DNA of 64,000 nucleotides from an uncultured Pelagibacteraceae bacterium (lineage in GTDB: Bacteria; Pseudomonadota; Alphaproteobacteria; Pelagibacterales; Pelagibacteraceae): the NCBI GenBank assembly GCA_902545825.1, contig CACCHS010000001.1:18434-82433 (forward strand), given 5' to 3'. The notes under the pieces were generated by a model. That model was not told the origin of the DNA, did no database searches, and was given only the letters and a program-made list of their open reading frames with translations. The first letter of the stretch is position 1. The number at the start of each line of letters is the position of its first letter. This document shows, in pieces, positions 54,217 to 63,550 of the stretch. The position numbers were made by a program, and so were the translations under genes.

Positions 54217-54685
54217 AAATATAAAATTTTCTCATTGTTATAAGTGAAAAAAATAAGGATACAAATGTATTTATTGTAGCAAGTGATAAACCCAATATTG
54301 TAAAAGTAACGTTTTTACAACTAATATTACTTTTTTCTAATTCTTGTAATAATTTTTCTTTGTCTAAGATGTTTAATCCTGACTGAGCCTTGCATAACGC
54401 TGACTCACTAATTATACCCTGCTCAATACCCACATGGTAAATAGATAAAAAAGTAGCAAGTAAGAAAATAATTCCAAGAATTAAAAAGGATAATTTTCTT
54501 AAATTTTTAAAAATTGAAGATAAAATAATTATTAAAATTGCTAAGATGTAGGGAATTCTTTCTAAAAGACACAAGTTGCATGGTTTATGACCTAAAACAA
54601 ATTCTACATAATAAGCAAATAAGATCGCAAATAAGCTAAAAAATAAAATATAATGCTGTAAATTTTCTTTTAATTTAAAACTCAT
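54203..54685 (-). CDS. Disulfide bond formation protein DsbB family
   Basis: LGHKPCNLCLLERIPY; four-TM architecture. Confidence 0.9.
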   Translation of the reverse strand: MSFKLKENLQHYILFFSLFAILFAYYVEFVLGHKPCNLCLLERIPYILAILIIILSSIFKNLRKLSFLILGIIFLLATFLSIYHVGIEQGIISESALCKAQSGLNILDKEKLLQELEKSNISCKNVTFTILGLSLATINTFVSLFFSLITMRKFYIYEKK

Positions 54686-54686
54686 C

Positions 54687-55283
54687 TTATTTTATTATAA
54701 AATAAATTAGTATAAATAAAGGTATCAAAAGTAAGCCAAAAACTGTGGACCATAATGTACCTTTTTTTTCTATAAAGTTAACAAAAGGTTCTCCAAACTT
54801 AAAAGTAAAATAAGAGACTATAAAAAACCTCAAACCCCTTGAAATCAAACAAATAATTATAAAAATAAAAATATTAAAACTTATTAAACCGCTTGTTATT
54901 GTAAAAACTTTAAATGGAAGAGGTGTGAAACCTGCAAGAAAAAGAGTTATTAACCAAATATATAAACCACTTTCCTCAGATAATCTTGCTTTTAGATTAT
55001 TTACTTTGTCTTCATAATTATAAAATTCAACAACTGACATTGCTAGGTCTGAAAAGATAAATCCAATAAAATATCCAAATATTCCTCCCAATACAGAAAA
55101 AATAGTTGCATTTAAAAAAATTCTAATAAATCTATCTTTTCTTGCCATCACCATAGGAACAATCATCACATCTGGAGGTATAGGAAAAAAAGAACTCTCT
55201 ATAAAGGATACTAAAGCTAAATAGAATTCAGAACTTTTGTGTGCAGCTAGTTCTAAAGATTTTAGATAGAGTTTTTTGTACAT
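54687..55283 (-). CDS. DedA/VTT-family (YqaA-like) membrane protein
   Basis: FIESSFFPIPPDVMIVPMVM; GFTPLPFKVFTITSG. Confidence 0.9.
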   Translation of the reverse strand: MYKKLYLKSLELAAHKSSEFYLALVSFIESSFFPIPPDVMIVPMVMARKDRFIRIFLNATIFSVLGGIFGYFIGFIFSDLAMSVVEFYNYEDKVNNLKARLSEESGLYIWLITLFLAGFTPLPFKVFTITSGLISFNIFIFIIICLISRGLRFFIVSYFTFKFGEPFVNFIEKKGTLWSTVFGLLLIPLFILIYFIIK

Positions 55284-55352
55284 TTTTTCGTTTTATTACA
55301 ATTTAGGTTCTTATACTATTTATTTTTAATATAATAACTTATGCAAACTAAA

Positions 55353-55437
55353 GGGCGAATGGCGGAACTGGTAGACGCGCACGACTCAAAATCGTGTTTC
55401 GCAAGAAGTGAGAGTTCGATTCTCTCTTCGCCCACCA
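55353..55437 (+). tRNA. tRNA-Leu (anticodon CAA), CCA encoded
   Basis: gggcgaa...ttcgccc acceptor; stem cacga/tcgtg with loop ctcaaaa; T-loop gttcgattc; long variable arm. Confidence 0.95.
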
Positions 55438-55443
55438 AGTTAA

Positions 55444-57147
55444 ATGGAATTAAAAAACACAAATAATTTAGTTGAACTATTTTTTGAAAAATATAAATCT
55501 CAAAAAAAAGACGAGATACTCTTAACAAGTTTAAAAAATTTAAAAAAAACTTATTCTTGGGAACAAACAAAAAATGCAATAATCAATCTTTCCTCAGAAA
55601 TATCAAAATATATTAAAAAAGGTGATAGGTGCTTATTGATCTCAGAAAATAGGCCAGAGTGGTTTATATCTGACTTATCCATAATGTTATCAAATGGTAT
55701 AACTGTGCCAGCGTACACAACATACATAGAAAAAGATTATGAATATATTATAGATGATTGTAGGCCTAGCATAGTTTTATTTTCAAATAATGAACAATAT
55801 CAAAAAATAAGAAAAATTATTAGTCAGAAGGATTTTATAAAAAAAATTTTTTGTTTTGATAAATCCAAAGAAATTGAAAACAAAGATTATTTATACCTAG
55901 ATGATATTTTAGAAAAATCTAATTTGGATTATAATAATCTACCAACTTGTGAATTATTGAGGAAAGATCCAGCTTGTATAATTTATACATCAGGCACACA
56001 AGGAAATCCTAAAGGTGTAATGTTAAGCCACGGAGGAATATTAAGTAATTGCTCAGGGGCTTTAAATTTACTCTCAACTTTAATTTTAGAAAAAACTCGT
56101 TTTCTGACTTGGTTACCTCTTTCGCACTCATACGAGCATACAGTTCAATTTGTACAAATTTCACTAGGTGCTCAGATTTTTTATGCTGAAAGTATAGATA
56201 AGTTAATAAAAAATATGAACGAATGTAAACCACATATAATGACAGCAGTGCCTAGATTCTATCAAAACCTATTTCAAAAGATAAATTCTAATTTTAATAA
56301 AACAAAAGGTATCAAAAAAATTCTAATAAAAAAGACAATAGACCTAGGCTTGAAAAAAATAAAAAAAAATAAAATTGGATTTATTGACAATATTTTAAAC
56401 AAAATTTTAGATGTTTTAGTTAGAAAAAAAATTAAGAAACAATTTGGGGGATCTTTAAAAACTTTCGTTTCTGGTGGTGGTGCTTTAAATGTGGATATAG
56501 GATTATTTTTAAATTCTATAGGTTTACCAACTCTACAAGGTTATGGATTAACCGAAACTTCGCCAGTGGTAAGTTGTAACCCTATAAATGACATAAGAGT
56601 AGAAACTGTAGGTCCACCATTTAATGAGAATCAAGTAAAAATAGCCGAAGATGGTGAAATTTTAGTCAAAGGAGAAAATGTAATGTTGGGTTATTGGAAT
56701 AATGAGATTGAAACTAAAAAAATTTTAGTAAATGGCTGGTTATATACAGGAGATATTGGTAAATTTGAAAAAGATTATTTAATCATAACCGACAGAAAAA
56801 AAGATATTTTAATCACTCCTGGTGGTGAAAATATTTCTCCATCAAAAGTTGAAACAGAAATTACCAACTCAGATTTTGTAGATCAAGCTATTGTTTATGG
56901 AGATAATAAACCATTTTTAGTTGCATTAATTGTGCCAACAGAAGAAAAAAAATACACATTTGATAGAGATTTTGAAAAAGAATTGGAGAAAATAAATAAA
57001 AACTTAACAAAAATAGAAAAAATAAAAAAATATTTTGTTATTAATGAAAAATTTTCAATTGAAAATGGAATGTTAACACCAACATTAAAACTAAAAAGAT
57101 ATAAAATTGTTAACATTTACAAAAAAAAATTTGAAAATTTATATTAA
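55444..57147 (+). CDS. Long-chain fatty acid-CoA ligase (AMP-binding)
   Basis: IIYTSGTQGNPKGVMLSHGG; GYGLTETSPVV; LYTGDIGKFEKDYLIITDRKKDILI. Confidence 0.95.
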   Translation: MELKNTNNLVELFFEKYKSQKKDEILLTSLKNLKKTYSWEQTKNAIINLSSEISKYIKKGDRCLLISENRPEWFISDLSIMLSNGITVPAYTTYIEKDYEYIIDDCRPSIVLFSNNEQYQKIRKIISQKDFIKKIFCFDKSKEIENKDYLYLDDILEKSNLDYNNLPTCELLRKDPACIIYTSGTQGNPKGVMLSHGGILSNCSGALNLLSTLILEKTRFLTWLPLSHSYEHTVQFVQISLGAQIFYAESIDKLIKNMNECKPHIMTAVPRFYQNLFQKINSNFNKTKGIKKILIKKTIDLGLKKIKKNKIGFIDNILNKILDVLVRKKIKKQFGGSLKTFVSGGGALNVDIGLFLNSIGLPTLQGYGLTETSPVVSCNPINDIRVETVGPPFNENQVKIAEDGEILVKGENVMLGYWNNEIETKKILVNGWLYTGDIGKFEKDYLIITDRKKDILITPGGENISPSKVETEITNSDFVDQAIVYGDNKPFLVALIVPTEEKKYTFDRDFEKELEKINKNLTKIEKIKKYFVINEKFSIENGMLTPTLKLKRYKIVNIYKKKFENLY

Positions 57148-57237
57148 ATTCTAATTTAAAAACCGTTTATTAATCGCATAAACTCTTATTTATTTAACTA
57201 AACAAAAAATTAATTAAAAATAATTTTTTACAAATTA

Positions 57238-57255
57238 AATTACAAATTTGTAATT
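57238..57255. promoter_or_regulatory. 18-bp perfect palindrome, candidate operator
   Basis: AATTACAAATTTGTAATT immediately upstream of TTGACA. Confidence 0.5.
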
Positions 57256-57265
57256 CATTATATAT

Positions 57266-57294
57266 TTGACATATGTAGATAAAAAAAATAAAAA
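57266..57294 (+). promoter_or_regulatory. Candidate sigma70 promoter
   Basis: Perfect -35 TTGACA (57266-57271), 17-nt spacer, weaker -10 TAAAAA. Confidence 0.5.
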
Positions 57295-57346
57295 TAAAGT
57301 TAATAGCGAATCAATTGTTTCGCAAAACAAAAAAAGGGAGCTAAAG

Positions 57347-57415
57347 ATGGCTAAAAGAAGAAAAAAAGCTAAGAAAAAAGCTAAAAAGAAAGCTAAAAAA
57401 AGAAGAAGAAGATAG
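57347..57415 (+). CDS. 22-aa extremely basic peptide MAKRRKKAKKKAKKKAKKRRRR (histone-tail-like)
   Basis: Not in ORF track; SD-like GGGAG upstream; own promoter-like sequence and terminator. Confidence 0.7.
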   Translation: MAKRRKKAKKKAKKKAKKRRRR

Positions 57416-57426
57416 TTTTCTTATAT

Positions 57427-57469
57427 AAAAACGCTTCTCATAACTTTTGTGTGAGAAGCGTTTTTTTTT
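57427..57469 (+). terminator. Strong Rho-independent terminator
   Basis: ACGCTTCTCA-N11-TGAGAAGCGT stem with A/T extension followed by 9 T. Confidence 0.92.
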
Positions 57470-58319
57470 ATTCTTGTTCTTCCTCTACTATTGAAACATC
57501 ATCACTATCAGTACTTTCAGTTGGAACTGCTTGCTTAGTTTCAATTTTCGGCGTTTGACTTTCTAAATTTCTTTTAAGTGCTTTATTTAATTTTTTCTGC
57601 GTATCTTCTAAAGAAATATTTAATATGATTTGAAATTCAGATGACATTCTATCATAAGCTTTTTCAAAAAGTTGTCTTTCACTATATGATTGGTCTACCA
57701 TTATATCATCACCTTTGTTCAAATCTCTCACAACCTCAGCTAATTCATAAATTTTACCTGATGTAATCTTTTGGTCATATTCTTGAGCTCTTCTACTCCA
57801 CATAGATCTCTTTATTTTTGGTTTACTTTTTAAAATAGATATACACTTATTAACTTGGTTAATAGTAGACAGCGGCCTTAAAAATGATTGCTTATTTATT
57901 GGTAAAAGCCCAGTAGCCTTATCCTTTTCAAATTTGATATCATAACACTGCACCTCAATACCACCTATTGTTTTAGCACTAGTTGATAAAATCTGTCCAA
58001 CCCCATGTTTAGGGTAAACAACATAATCTTTTGGTTTAAATACTTTTTTTTCTGTTTCCTGTTTTTTAATTTTTTTGATTTCTGGCTTTAACTCATTTTG
58101 TTTAGAAATTCTTAAACTTACATTTTTCTCAGGTTCTTTAATTTTAGCGATATTTTTTTTTTTGTGACTTTTTAATTTACTTGCTTTTAAGGAATTTTTA
58201 ACTTTTTTGACTAAAACTTTTTTGACTTTTTTAACTTTTTTAACTTTTACTGGTTTCTTTTTTACTACTTTTTTTTTAAAGGTTTTCTTTAAAATATTTT
58301 TGAAATTTATTTTCTTCAT
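57468..58319 (-). CDS. CarD-family transcription regulator with Lys-rich N-terminal tail
   Basis: CarD/RID core [49 protein letters not shown]; preceded by ~90 aa of KK/KVKKVKK repeats. Confidence 0.9.
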   Translation of the reverse strand: MKKINFKNILKKTFKKKVVKKKPVKVKKVKKVKKVLVKKVKNSLKASKLKSHKKKNIAKIKEPEKNVSLRISKQNELKPEIKKIKKQETEKKVFKPKDYVVYPKHGVGQILSTSAKTIGGIEVQCYDIKFEKDKATGLLPINKQSFLRPLSTINQVNKCISILKSKPKIKRSMWSRRAQEYDQKITSGKIYELAEVVRDLNKGDDIMVDQSYSERQLFEKAYDRMSSEFQIILNISLEDTQKKLNKALKRNLESQTPKIETKQAVPTESTDSDDVSIVEEEQE

Positions 58320-58602
58320 TTTCGTACTTTTTGTGATCCGCAGGTGGATCTTTTTTTTCACTTATGTTTGGCCAAATTTCCGAGTACTTAGTATTCATTT
58401 CCAGCCACTTCTCACTTCCTTCAGCAGTATCTGGAACAATAGCATCAACGGGACACTCTGGCTCACAAACGCCACAATCTATACACTCATCAGGCTTAAT
58501 TACAAGCATATTTTTTCCCTCGTAAAAACAATCAACCGGACATACGTCAACACAGTCCATTAATTTACATTTTATACATTTCTCGTTAACTAAATAAGTC
58601 AT
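58276..58602 (-). CDS. fdxA: 7Fe/8Fe ferredoxin (FdxA-like)
   Basis: [34 protein letters not shown]. Confidence 0.95.
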   Translation of the reverse strand: MTYLVNEKCIKCKLMDCVDVCPVDCFYEGKNMLVIKPDECIDCGVCEPECPVDAIVPDTAEGSEKWLEMNTKYSEIWPNISEKKDPPADHKKYENEENKFQKYFKENL

Positions 58603-59027
58603 TTATTTTTATTTTTGGCTTTCTCTTTGATATCACCAACTATTTTTTTATCTAAATAGAGCAGACCTGTAAGTCTTCTCATAAAGTTATCTTCATACAT
58701 ATCAGACAAACCATCAGAATATATAATACTCCATAAAGACTCAGTAATTTTTACCTTAAATTCTTCGTCTAAATTTTTAATCTCCCTTGTAAAATCAAGA
58801 ATTTGGTTTGAATTATTTTCAATTTTCTCTGCTTCATTGTATATATTTTCTAATTCTTGTTCCTTTGCACCTATTTCCAATAAAGTTTTCTTAATTATTG
58901 TTTTTTCTTTTTCAGTAAAATTTTGATCAATTTTTGCTGCGTGTATTAATAATGCTGCAGGCTTGATAAACTTGTTATCATCATTAGAAGCTTTTTTTTC
59001 TTTTTTTTTTAAAAAATCGAACATCAT
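58599..59027 (-). CDS. TerB-like tellurite resistance/co-chaperone family protein
   Basis: [57 protein letters not shown]. Confidence 0.85.
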   Translation of the reverse strand: MMFDFLKKKEKKASNDDNKFIKPAALLIHAAKIDQNFTEKEKTIIKKTLLEIGAKEQELENIYNEAEKIENNSNQILDFTREIKNLDEEFKVKITESLWSIIYSDGLSDMYEDNFMRRLTGLLYLDKKIVGDIKEKAKNKNK

Positions 59028-61492
59028 TTAAAGTTTATCTCACTTAATATACTAAAAGGATTATCTCTATTTTTTCTAGAAGGTACATTTGCATTTTTGC
59101 CCCTTTTAGGTAAATATTTAAAAAAAGTCTCATTATTCTTATCAAAGGTTTTATAACCCATTTTATTGATTAATTTAACGAAACTTTCTTTACTACATCC
59201 GAGTAGGTTAAGCATTTCAGCAACCAATTTTATTTCTTTTTCATTATCAATAATCTTTAAAAAAAGCCTTTCCAAAATATCTATTCTAACAAAAAACTTG
59301 TCAAATTTTTCAAATCCACAAATTAACATAAAGTTTCTGTCAATATTCTTGCCGCTTTCAAAAAAATTCAAGCCGAATTTAGGTGGATCTAGGTCAAAAT
59401 TTTTTTGTTGAAAGTTTTTCCACAATAAAATTCTTAATGTTACAATGTTAGGTTTGAATAAGTTTTGAACAAAAATATGGTATCTTCCAAATTTTACACC
59501 TAACTTTCTCAATATTTTTCTTTCATCTTGCTTTAAAAATTTTAAAAAATTTCTAACATCATCTCTTTTTACAACACCATTATTTTCATAAATTTGATAT
59601 GCTAATGCTCTTATAGAAGAATTTTTTTCGTTAATATTTTTTAGATCAAGTAAATTTTTTAATTCTTGATTAATTTTATTGTTTATCCAAGAGTTTAAGT
59701 ATTCAAGTAGTTTTATTTGATCTTCATTTTCTATCATATCATCTATGATTAAATTAATTTCAGGATTTAAATAATCTCTACCTTGAGATAGTTTTGCTAT
59801 AGGAGAATTATTCCAGTAAATTTTAAAATCATTTTTTAAATCTAGTAATCCAGTCTTGATAATTTGATCTATTCTCTTTAAAATTTCTGGGCTAACGTTT
59901 TGTCTTGCAGCTTTCTTTAATGATTTTATATCAGTATCCAGTGCCCCAATTTTATAATCTAATTCAAGCTTCAATCCCTTCAATTGACCAATGTATTGAT
60001 TATTAATCATTACCTTTTCGTCACTTAATATTTTTGTATCAAAAGAAATATCCTGTTTTAAACCTCTTGCTAAAACACTAGCTCTTTTATCTATAAAACT
60101 TTTTGTTAACTCTTCGTGCAATCTATCTGACAATTTATCTTCCAAATTTTTTGTTCTCTCTATCCAGTAATCTTGATTATCTAACCAATTAATTTTATTT
60201 GAAATATACGACCAAGTTCTGACATTTGCTATTCTGTTAGATATTGAGTCAACATTGCCATCTAGTTTATCTAGATGGGAAAGTTGTTGTTTCATAAAAA
60301 GATTTGAAATTCTACCTGGTTTTTCTCTCAAAAAATTAAAAACTTTTCCAACAACCTCTAAATGATTACCATAACTTTTTTTTGCAAAATCTGGTATTTG
60401 GCAACATTCCCAAAGTAACTTTAGTTCATTTTCATCATTAAAAATTGTAAGATTTTCAGTATCTTTAAGTATTGTTTTAAGTACCTTCTCGTCCTCACAT
60501 TCATAAATTCTTTTTAACCAACTCTTATTTGGTCTTTCGTCCAAAGACTTTATTAATTCGTTACCATTCTTGAAATTTAAATTTGGATTACGCCAGTATA
60601 ATGTATGAATTTCATTAAACTTATGATTTTCAAGTAGCTCAACTTCCTCAGCACTAATTTCTTCACAATCGCCAGTTATTCCAAACAATCCATCATTTAA
60701 ATACCGTCCTGCTCTCCCAGCGATTTGGCCAATTTCCGCAAGGTTTAACCTTCTCATTTTTCTTCCATCAAATTTTTTAAGATTAGAAAAATAAACATTA
60801 TCTAAATCCATATTAATACCCATACCTATTGCATCTGTTGCAACTAAAAAATCAACATCTCCAGATTGATAAAGTTCAACTTGCGAATTTCTCGTCTTTG
60901 GGCTTAGAGATCCCATAACAATAGCAGCTCCACCCTTTTGTCTTCTTATTAGCTCTGCGATTGCATAAACCTCTTCAGCAGAAAAAGCAATAATTGCACT
61001 CTTTCTCTCAATTCTTGAAATTTTTTTATGACCTGAAAAAGTTAATTTTGAAAGTCTCTTTCTATCAATAAATTCTACATCCTCATCTAATTTTTTTATG
61101 ATATTTTTCATAGAATATGATCCCATAAACATAGTTGTTTTATCACCTCTAAGATTTAACAATCTATCAGTAAAAATATGACCTCTCTCGTGATCAGTAC
61201 ACATTTGAATTTCATCAATCCCAACAAATTCCAAATTTTTATCGATTGGCATCGACTCCACTGTGCATAAATAATATTTTGCGTTAATTGGTATGATCTT
61301 TTCTTCACCTGTTATTAAAGCCACTTTACTAGGATCTACTTTTTTAATTACTTTGTCATATACCTCTCTAGCTAACAATCTTAATGGAAAACCAATCATC
61401 CCAGTTTCGAATGAGAGCATAGTTTCAATTGCAAGATAGGTTTTTCCTGTATTTGTAGGACCAAGAACAGCAACTAATTTGTTTTTTTTCAT
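59024..61492 (-). CDS. SUV3-like DExH RNA helicase
   Basis: AVLGPTNTGKTYLAIE; ATDAIGMGINMDLDNVYF; GQIAGRAGRY. Confidence 0.92.
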   Translation of the reverse strand: MKKNKLVAVLGPTNTGKTYLAIETMLSFETGMIGFPLRLLAREVYDKVIKKVDPSKVALITGEEKIIPINAKYYLCTVESMPIDKNLEFVGIDEIQMCTDHERGHIFTDRLLNLRGDKTTMFMGSYSMKNIIKKLDEDVEFIDRKRLSKLTFSGHKKISRIERKSAIIAFSAEEVYAIAELIRRQKGGAAIVMGSLSPKTRNSQVELYQSGDVDFLVATDAIGMGINMDLDNVYFSNLKKFDGRKMRRLNLAEIGQIAGRAGRYLNDGLFGITGDCEEISAEEVELLENHKFNEIHTLYWRNPNLNFKNGNELIKSLDERPNKSWLKRIYECEDEKVLKTILKDTENLTIFNDENELKLLWECCQIPDFAKKSYGNHLEVVGKVFNFLREKPGRISNLFMKQQLSHLDKLDGNVDSISNRIANVRTWSYISNKINWLDNQDYWIERTKNLEDKLSDRLHEELTKSFIDKRASVLARGLKQDISFDTKILSDEKVMINNQYIGQLKGLKLELDYKIGALDTDIKSLKKAARQNVSPEILKRIDQIIKTGLLDLKNDFKIYWNNSPIAKLSQGRDYLNPEINLIIDDMIENEDQIKLLEYLNSWINNKINQELKNLLDLKNINEKNSSIRALAYQIYENNGVVKRDDVRNFLKFLKQDERKILRKLGVKFGRYHIFVQNLFKPNIVTLRILLWKNFQQKNFDLDPPKFGLNFFESGKNIDRNFMLICGFEKFDKFFVRIDILERLFLKIIDNEKEIKLVAEMLNLLGCSKESFVKLINKMGYKTFDKNNETFFKYLPKRGKNANVPSRKNRDNPFSILSEINFK

Positions 61493-61598
61493 TTCTACTA
61501 TTTGTGTCTTATTAAAATTTAATACTATATATTGTTGTGTGTATAGAACAAAAATAGACTAAAACTAGTCCGAATCATTGATTTAAAAGTTCTCATTT

Positions 61599-62000
61599 CT
61601 ATTTATTTTTATAAATTTTCCAAACCCCCGAAGCATTAGCAATAATCTTATCATTACATTTTAAATCACATATAAGAAAAACCATAGTCTTAGTTTTTTT
61701 TAAAATTTTTATAAAGCCAATAATTTCGTCTCCTTCCTTTGATGGTGCAATATATTTTATGTCTAAAGATATTGTAACACATGGGACATTGCCCGCACAT
61801 CTACTAGCTGCAGTCCCAAGTCCTGCATCTATTATTGAAGCTATATAACCTCCATGAGTTATTTTTACTCTATTCAGATGATTTTCTGTCACGATTGTTT
61901 TAAATTCATATTGATCTTCTGAAATTGTTCTAAATAAAAGACCTCCGTTATGCTTCATAAAGCCTGAGGCAGAACTTAGTTGTTCAAATTTTATAGTCAT
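61599..62000 (-). CDS. PaaI-family hotdog thioesterase
   Basis: HGGYIASIIDAGLGTAASRC; ISLDIKYIAPSKEGDEI. Confidence 0.9.
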   Translation of the reverse strand: MTIKFEQLSSASGFMKHNGGLLFRTISEDQYEFKTIVTENHLNRVKITHGGYIASIIDAGLGTAASRCAGNVPCVTISLDIKYIAPSKEGDEIIGFIKILKKTKTMVFLICDLKCNDKIIANASGVWKIYKNK

Positions 62001-62008
62001 AATAAACT

Positions 62009-62092
62009 TTATAGAAATATTGTTAAAATAATTAATATTATAAACACAATTGAAAAGAAAAGAACTACGGATTTTTGTAAAGATACTTTCAT
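62009..62092 (-). CDS. 27-aa single-TM peptide MKVSLQKSVVLFFSIVFIILIILTIFL
   Basis: Not in ORF track; consensus SD AAGGAG 4 nt before ATG; directly downstream of tRNA-Arg. Confidence 0.6.
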   Translation of the reverse strand: MKVSLQKSVVLFFSIVFIILIILTIFL

Positions 62093-62107
62093 AATCTCCT
62101 TAATAAT

Positions 62108-62184
62108 TGGTGCGCCTGCTAGGAGTCGAACCCAGAACCTCCTGGTCCGTAGCCAAGCGCTCTATCCAGTTGAGCTACAGGCGC
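62108..62184 (-). tRNA. tRNA-Arg (anticodon ACG), CCA encoded
   Basis: GCGCCTG...CAGGCGC acceptor; cttgg-ctACGga-ccagg anticodon arm; GGTTCGACTCC T-arm. Confidence 0.95.
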
Positions 62185-62256
62185 ATATTTAAATTTTTTT
62201 TACTATATATTTATAATTTATTAATGTAATTTTAAATCAAATAATAATTGTTTCTT

Positions 62257-63378
62257 ATGCAGAAATCTTCCCAAGATGTTGTAATTGTAAATGCTACTAG
62301 AACAGCAATAGGAAAATTTAACGGAATGTGGGGAAATAAAGCTGCCCATGATTTAGGAAAGATTGTTATCACAGATATTTTAAAGCAAACATCTATAAAT
62401 CCAGACGAGATTGACGAGGTTATTCTAGGTCAAGTTTTGACTAGTAATGTTGGACAGAATCCAGCAAGACAAGCAGCGATAGGAGCAAAGATTCCACATA
62501 ATAAAATTTCCTATATTGTAAATCAGGTTTGTGGATCCGGTCTAAGAGCAATAGTCTTAGCCTACCAATCCTTATTATTAGATTCATCAAAAGTAATAAT
62601 AGCTGGTGGCCAAGAAAGCATGTCTAGATGTAACAAGGAATTAATGATGAAGGATGGTTTAATTGATGCATTTAATAATTATCATATGGGAGTTACAGCT
62701 GAGAATGTTGCTGAAAAATGGAATATCACAAGGGATGAGCAAGACAATTTTGCATTAAATTCTCAATCAAAAGTGCAAGACGCTATTAAAAAAAAAAAGT
62801 TTGAAGATGAGATTATTAAAAATGAAAGTTATAAATCTTTTAAAGATGAACATCCTAGAGCGAATATAATTTTTCAAGATTTAACTAAGCTTAAACCAGT
62901 ATTTAAGAAAGATGGAACAGTAACCCCTGGTAATTCTTCAGGTGTAAATGATGGAGCGGCAGGAGTTTTAATTATGAAAAGAAACGAGTCTGAAAAAAGA
63001 GATCTAGAACCACTTGGTAAAATTGTTTCATGGGCATCCTGTGGTGTAGATCCAGCCCTCATGGGATCTGGTCCAATTCCTGCATCAAAAAAGGCTCTTG
63101 AGATTGCGAATTGGAAAATCAACGATTTAGATTTAGTTGAGTCAAACGAGGCATTTGCAGCGCAGAGTTTAGCCGTAATTAAAGAATTAAAAATACCTGA
63201 AAATATTGTTAACGTAAATGGAGGTGCAATTGCTTTAGGACATCCAATTGGAGCATCTGGCTGTAGAATAGTAGTAACCTTGCTTCATGAGATGAAAAGA
63301 AGAAGTTCAAAAAAAGGTTTAGCTACTCTTTGTATTGGAGGCGGGATGGGTATAGCTATGTGTCTTGAAAGAGATTAG
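62257..63378 (+). CDS. Acetyl-CoA C-acetyltransferase (thiolase)
   Basis: VNQVCGSGLRAI; NVNGGAIALGHPIGASGCRI; CIGGGMGIAMCLE. Confidence 0.95.
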   Translation: MQKSSQDVVIVNATRTAIGKFNGMWGNKAAHDLGKIVITDILKQTSINPDEIDEVILGQVLTSNVGQNPARQAAIGAKIPHNKISYIVNQVCGSGLRAIVLAYQSLLLDSSKVIIAGGQESMSRCNKELMMKDGLIDAFNNYHMGVTAENVAEKWNITRDEQDNFALNSQSKVQDAIKKKKFEDEIIKNESYKSFKDEHPRANIIFQDLTKLKPVFKKDGTVTPGNSSGVNDGAAGVLIMKRNESEKRDLEPLGKIVSWASCGVDPALMGSGPIPASKKALEIANWKINDLDLVESNEAFAAQSLAVIKELKIPENIVNVNGGAIALGHPIGASGCRIVVTLLHEMKRRSSKKGLATLCIGGGMGIAMCLERD

Positions 63379-63491
63379 TTTTTAGTTGATACGTAATTTT
63401 TGTTTAATATTGCCATTTGTATCCAATACCTAGCATCTAAACCATCTTTATCGTTAATTTTTTTTAATTTTTTGATTAATAATTTAAACAT
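63375..63491 (-). CDS. Putative 38-aa protein MFKLLIKKLKKINDKDGLDARYWIQMAILNKNYVSTKN
   Basis: Sits in the thiolase-E2 gap; composition unlike AT noise; 4-nt convergent overlap with thiolase stop; no clear SD. Confidence 0.35.
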   Translation of the reverse strand: MFKLLIKKLKKINDKDGLDARYWIQMAILNKNYVSTKN

Positions 63492-63550
63492 ACACAATTT
63501 ATCTCGTTTAAGGTTGTCCAAAAAAAGATTAAAATGTGGTAAAATTAAAT

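Noticed and set aside
58160-58319. Tandem-repeat-looking tract (ttttttaactttttt)
   Set aside because: Explained by KKVKKVKKV coding in the CarD N-terminal tail rather than a DNA repeat array
58207-58563. Plus-strand ORF with F/T/L repeats ([11 protein letters not shown])
   Set aside because: Direct complement of the Lys-rich CarD tail and ferredoxin gene; repeat pattern explained by K codons
61493-61598. ncRNA or terminator in the helicase-thioesterase gap (GACTA-AAAC-TAGTC)
   Set aside because: Only a 5-bp stem without a T-run; insufficient support
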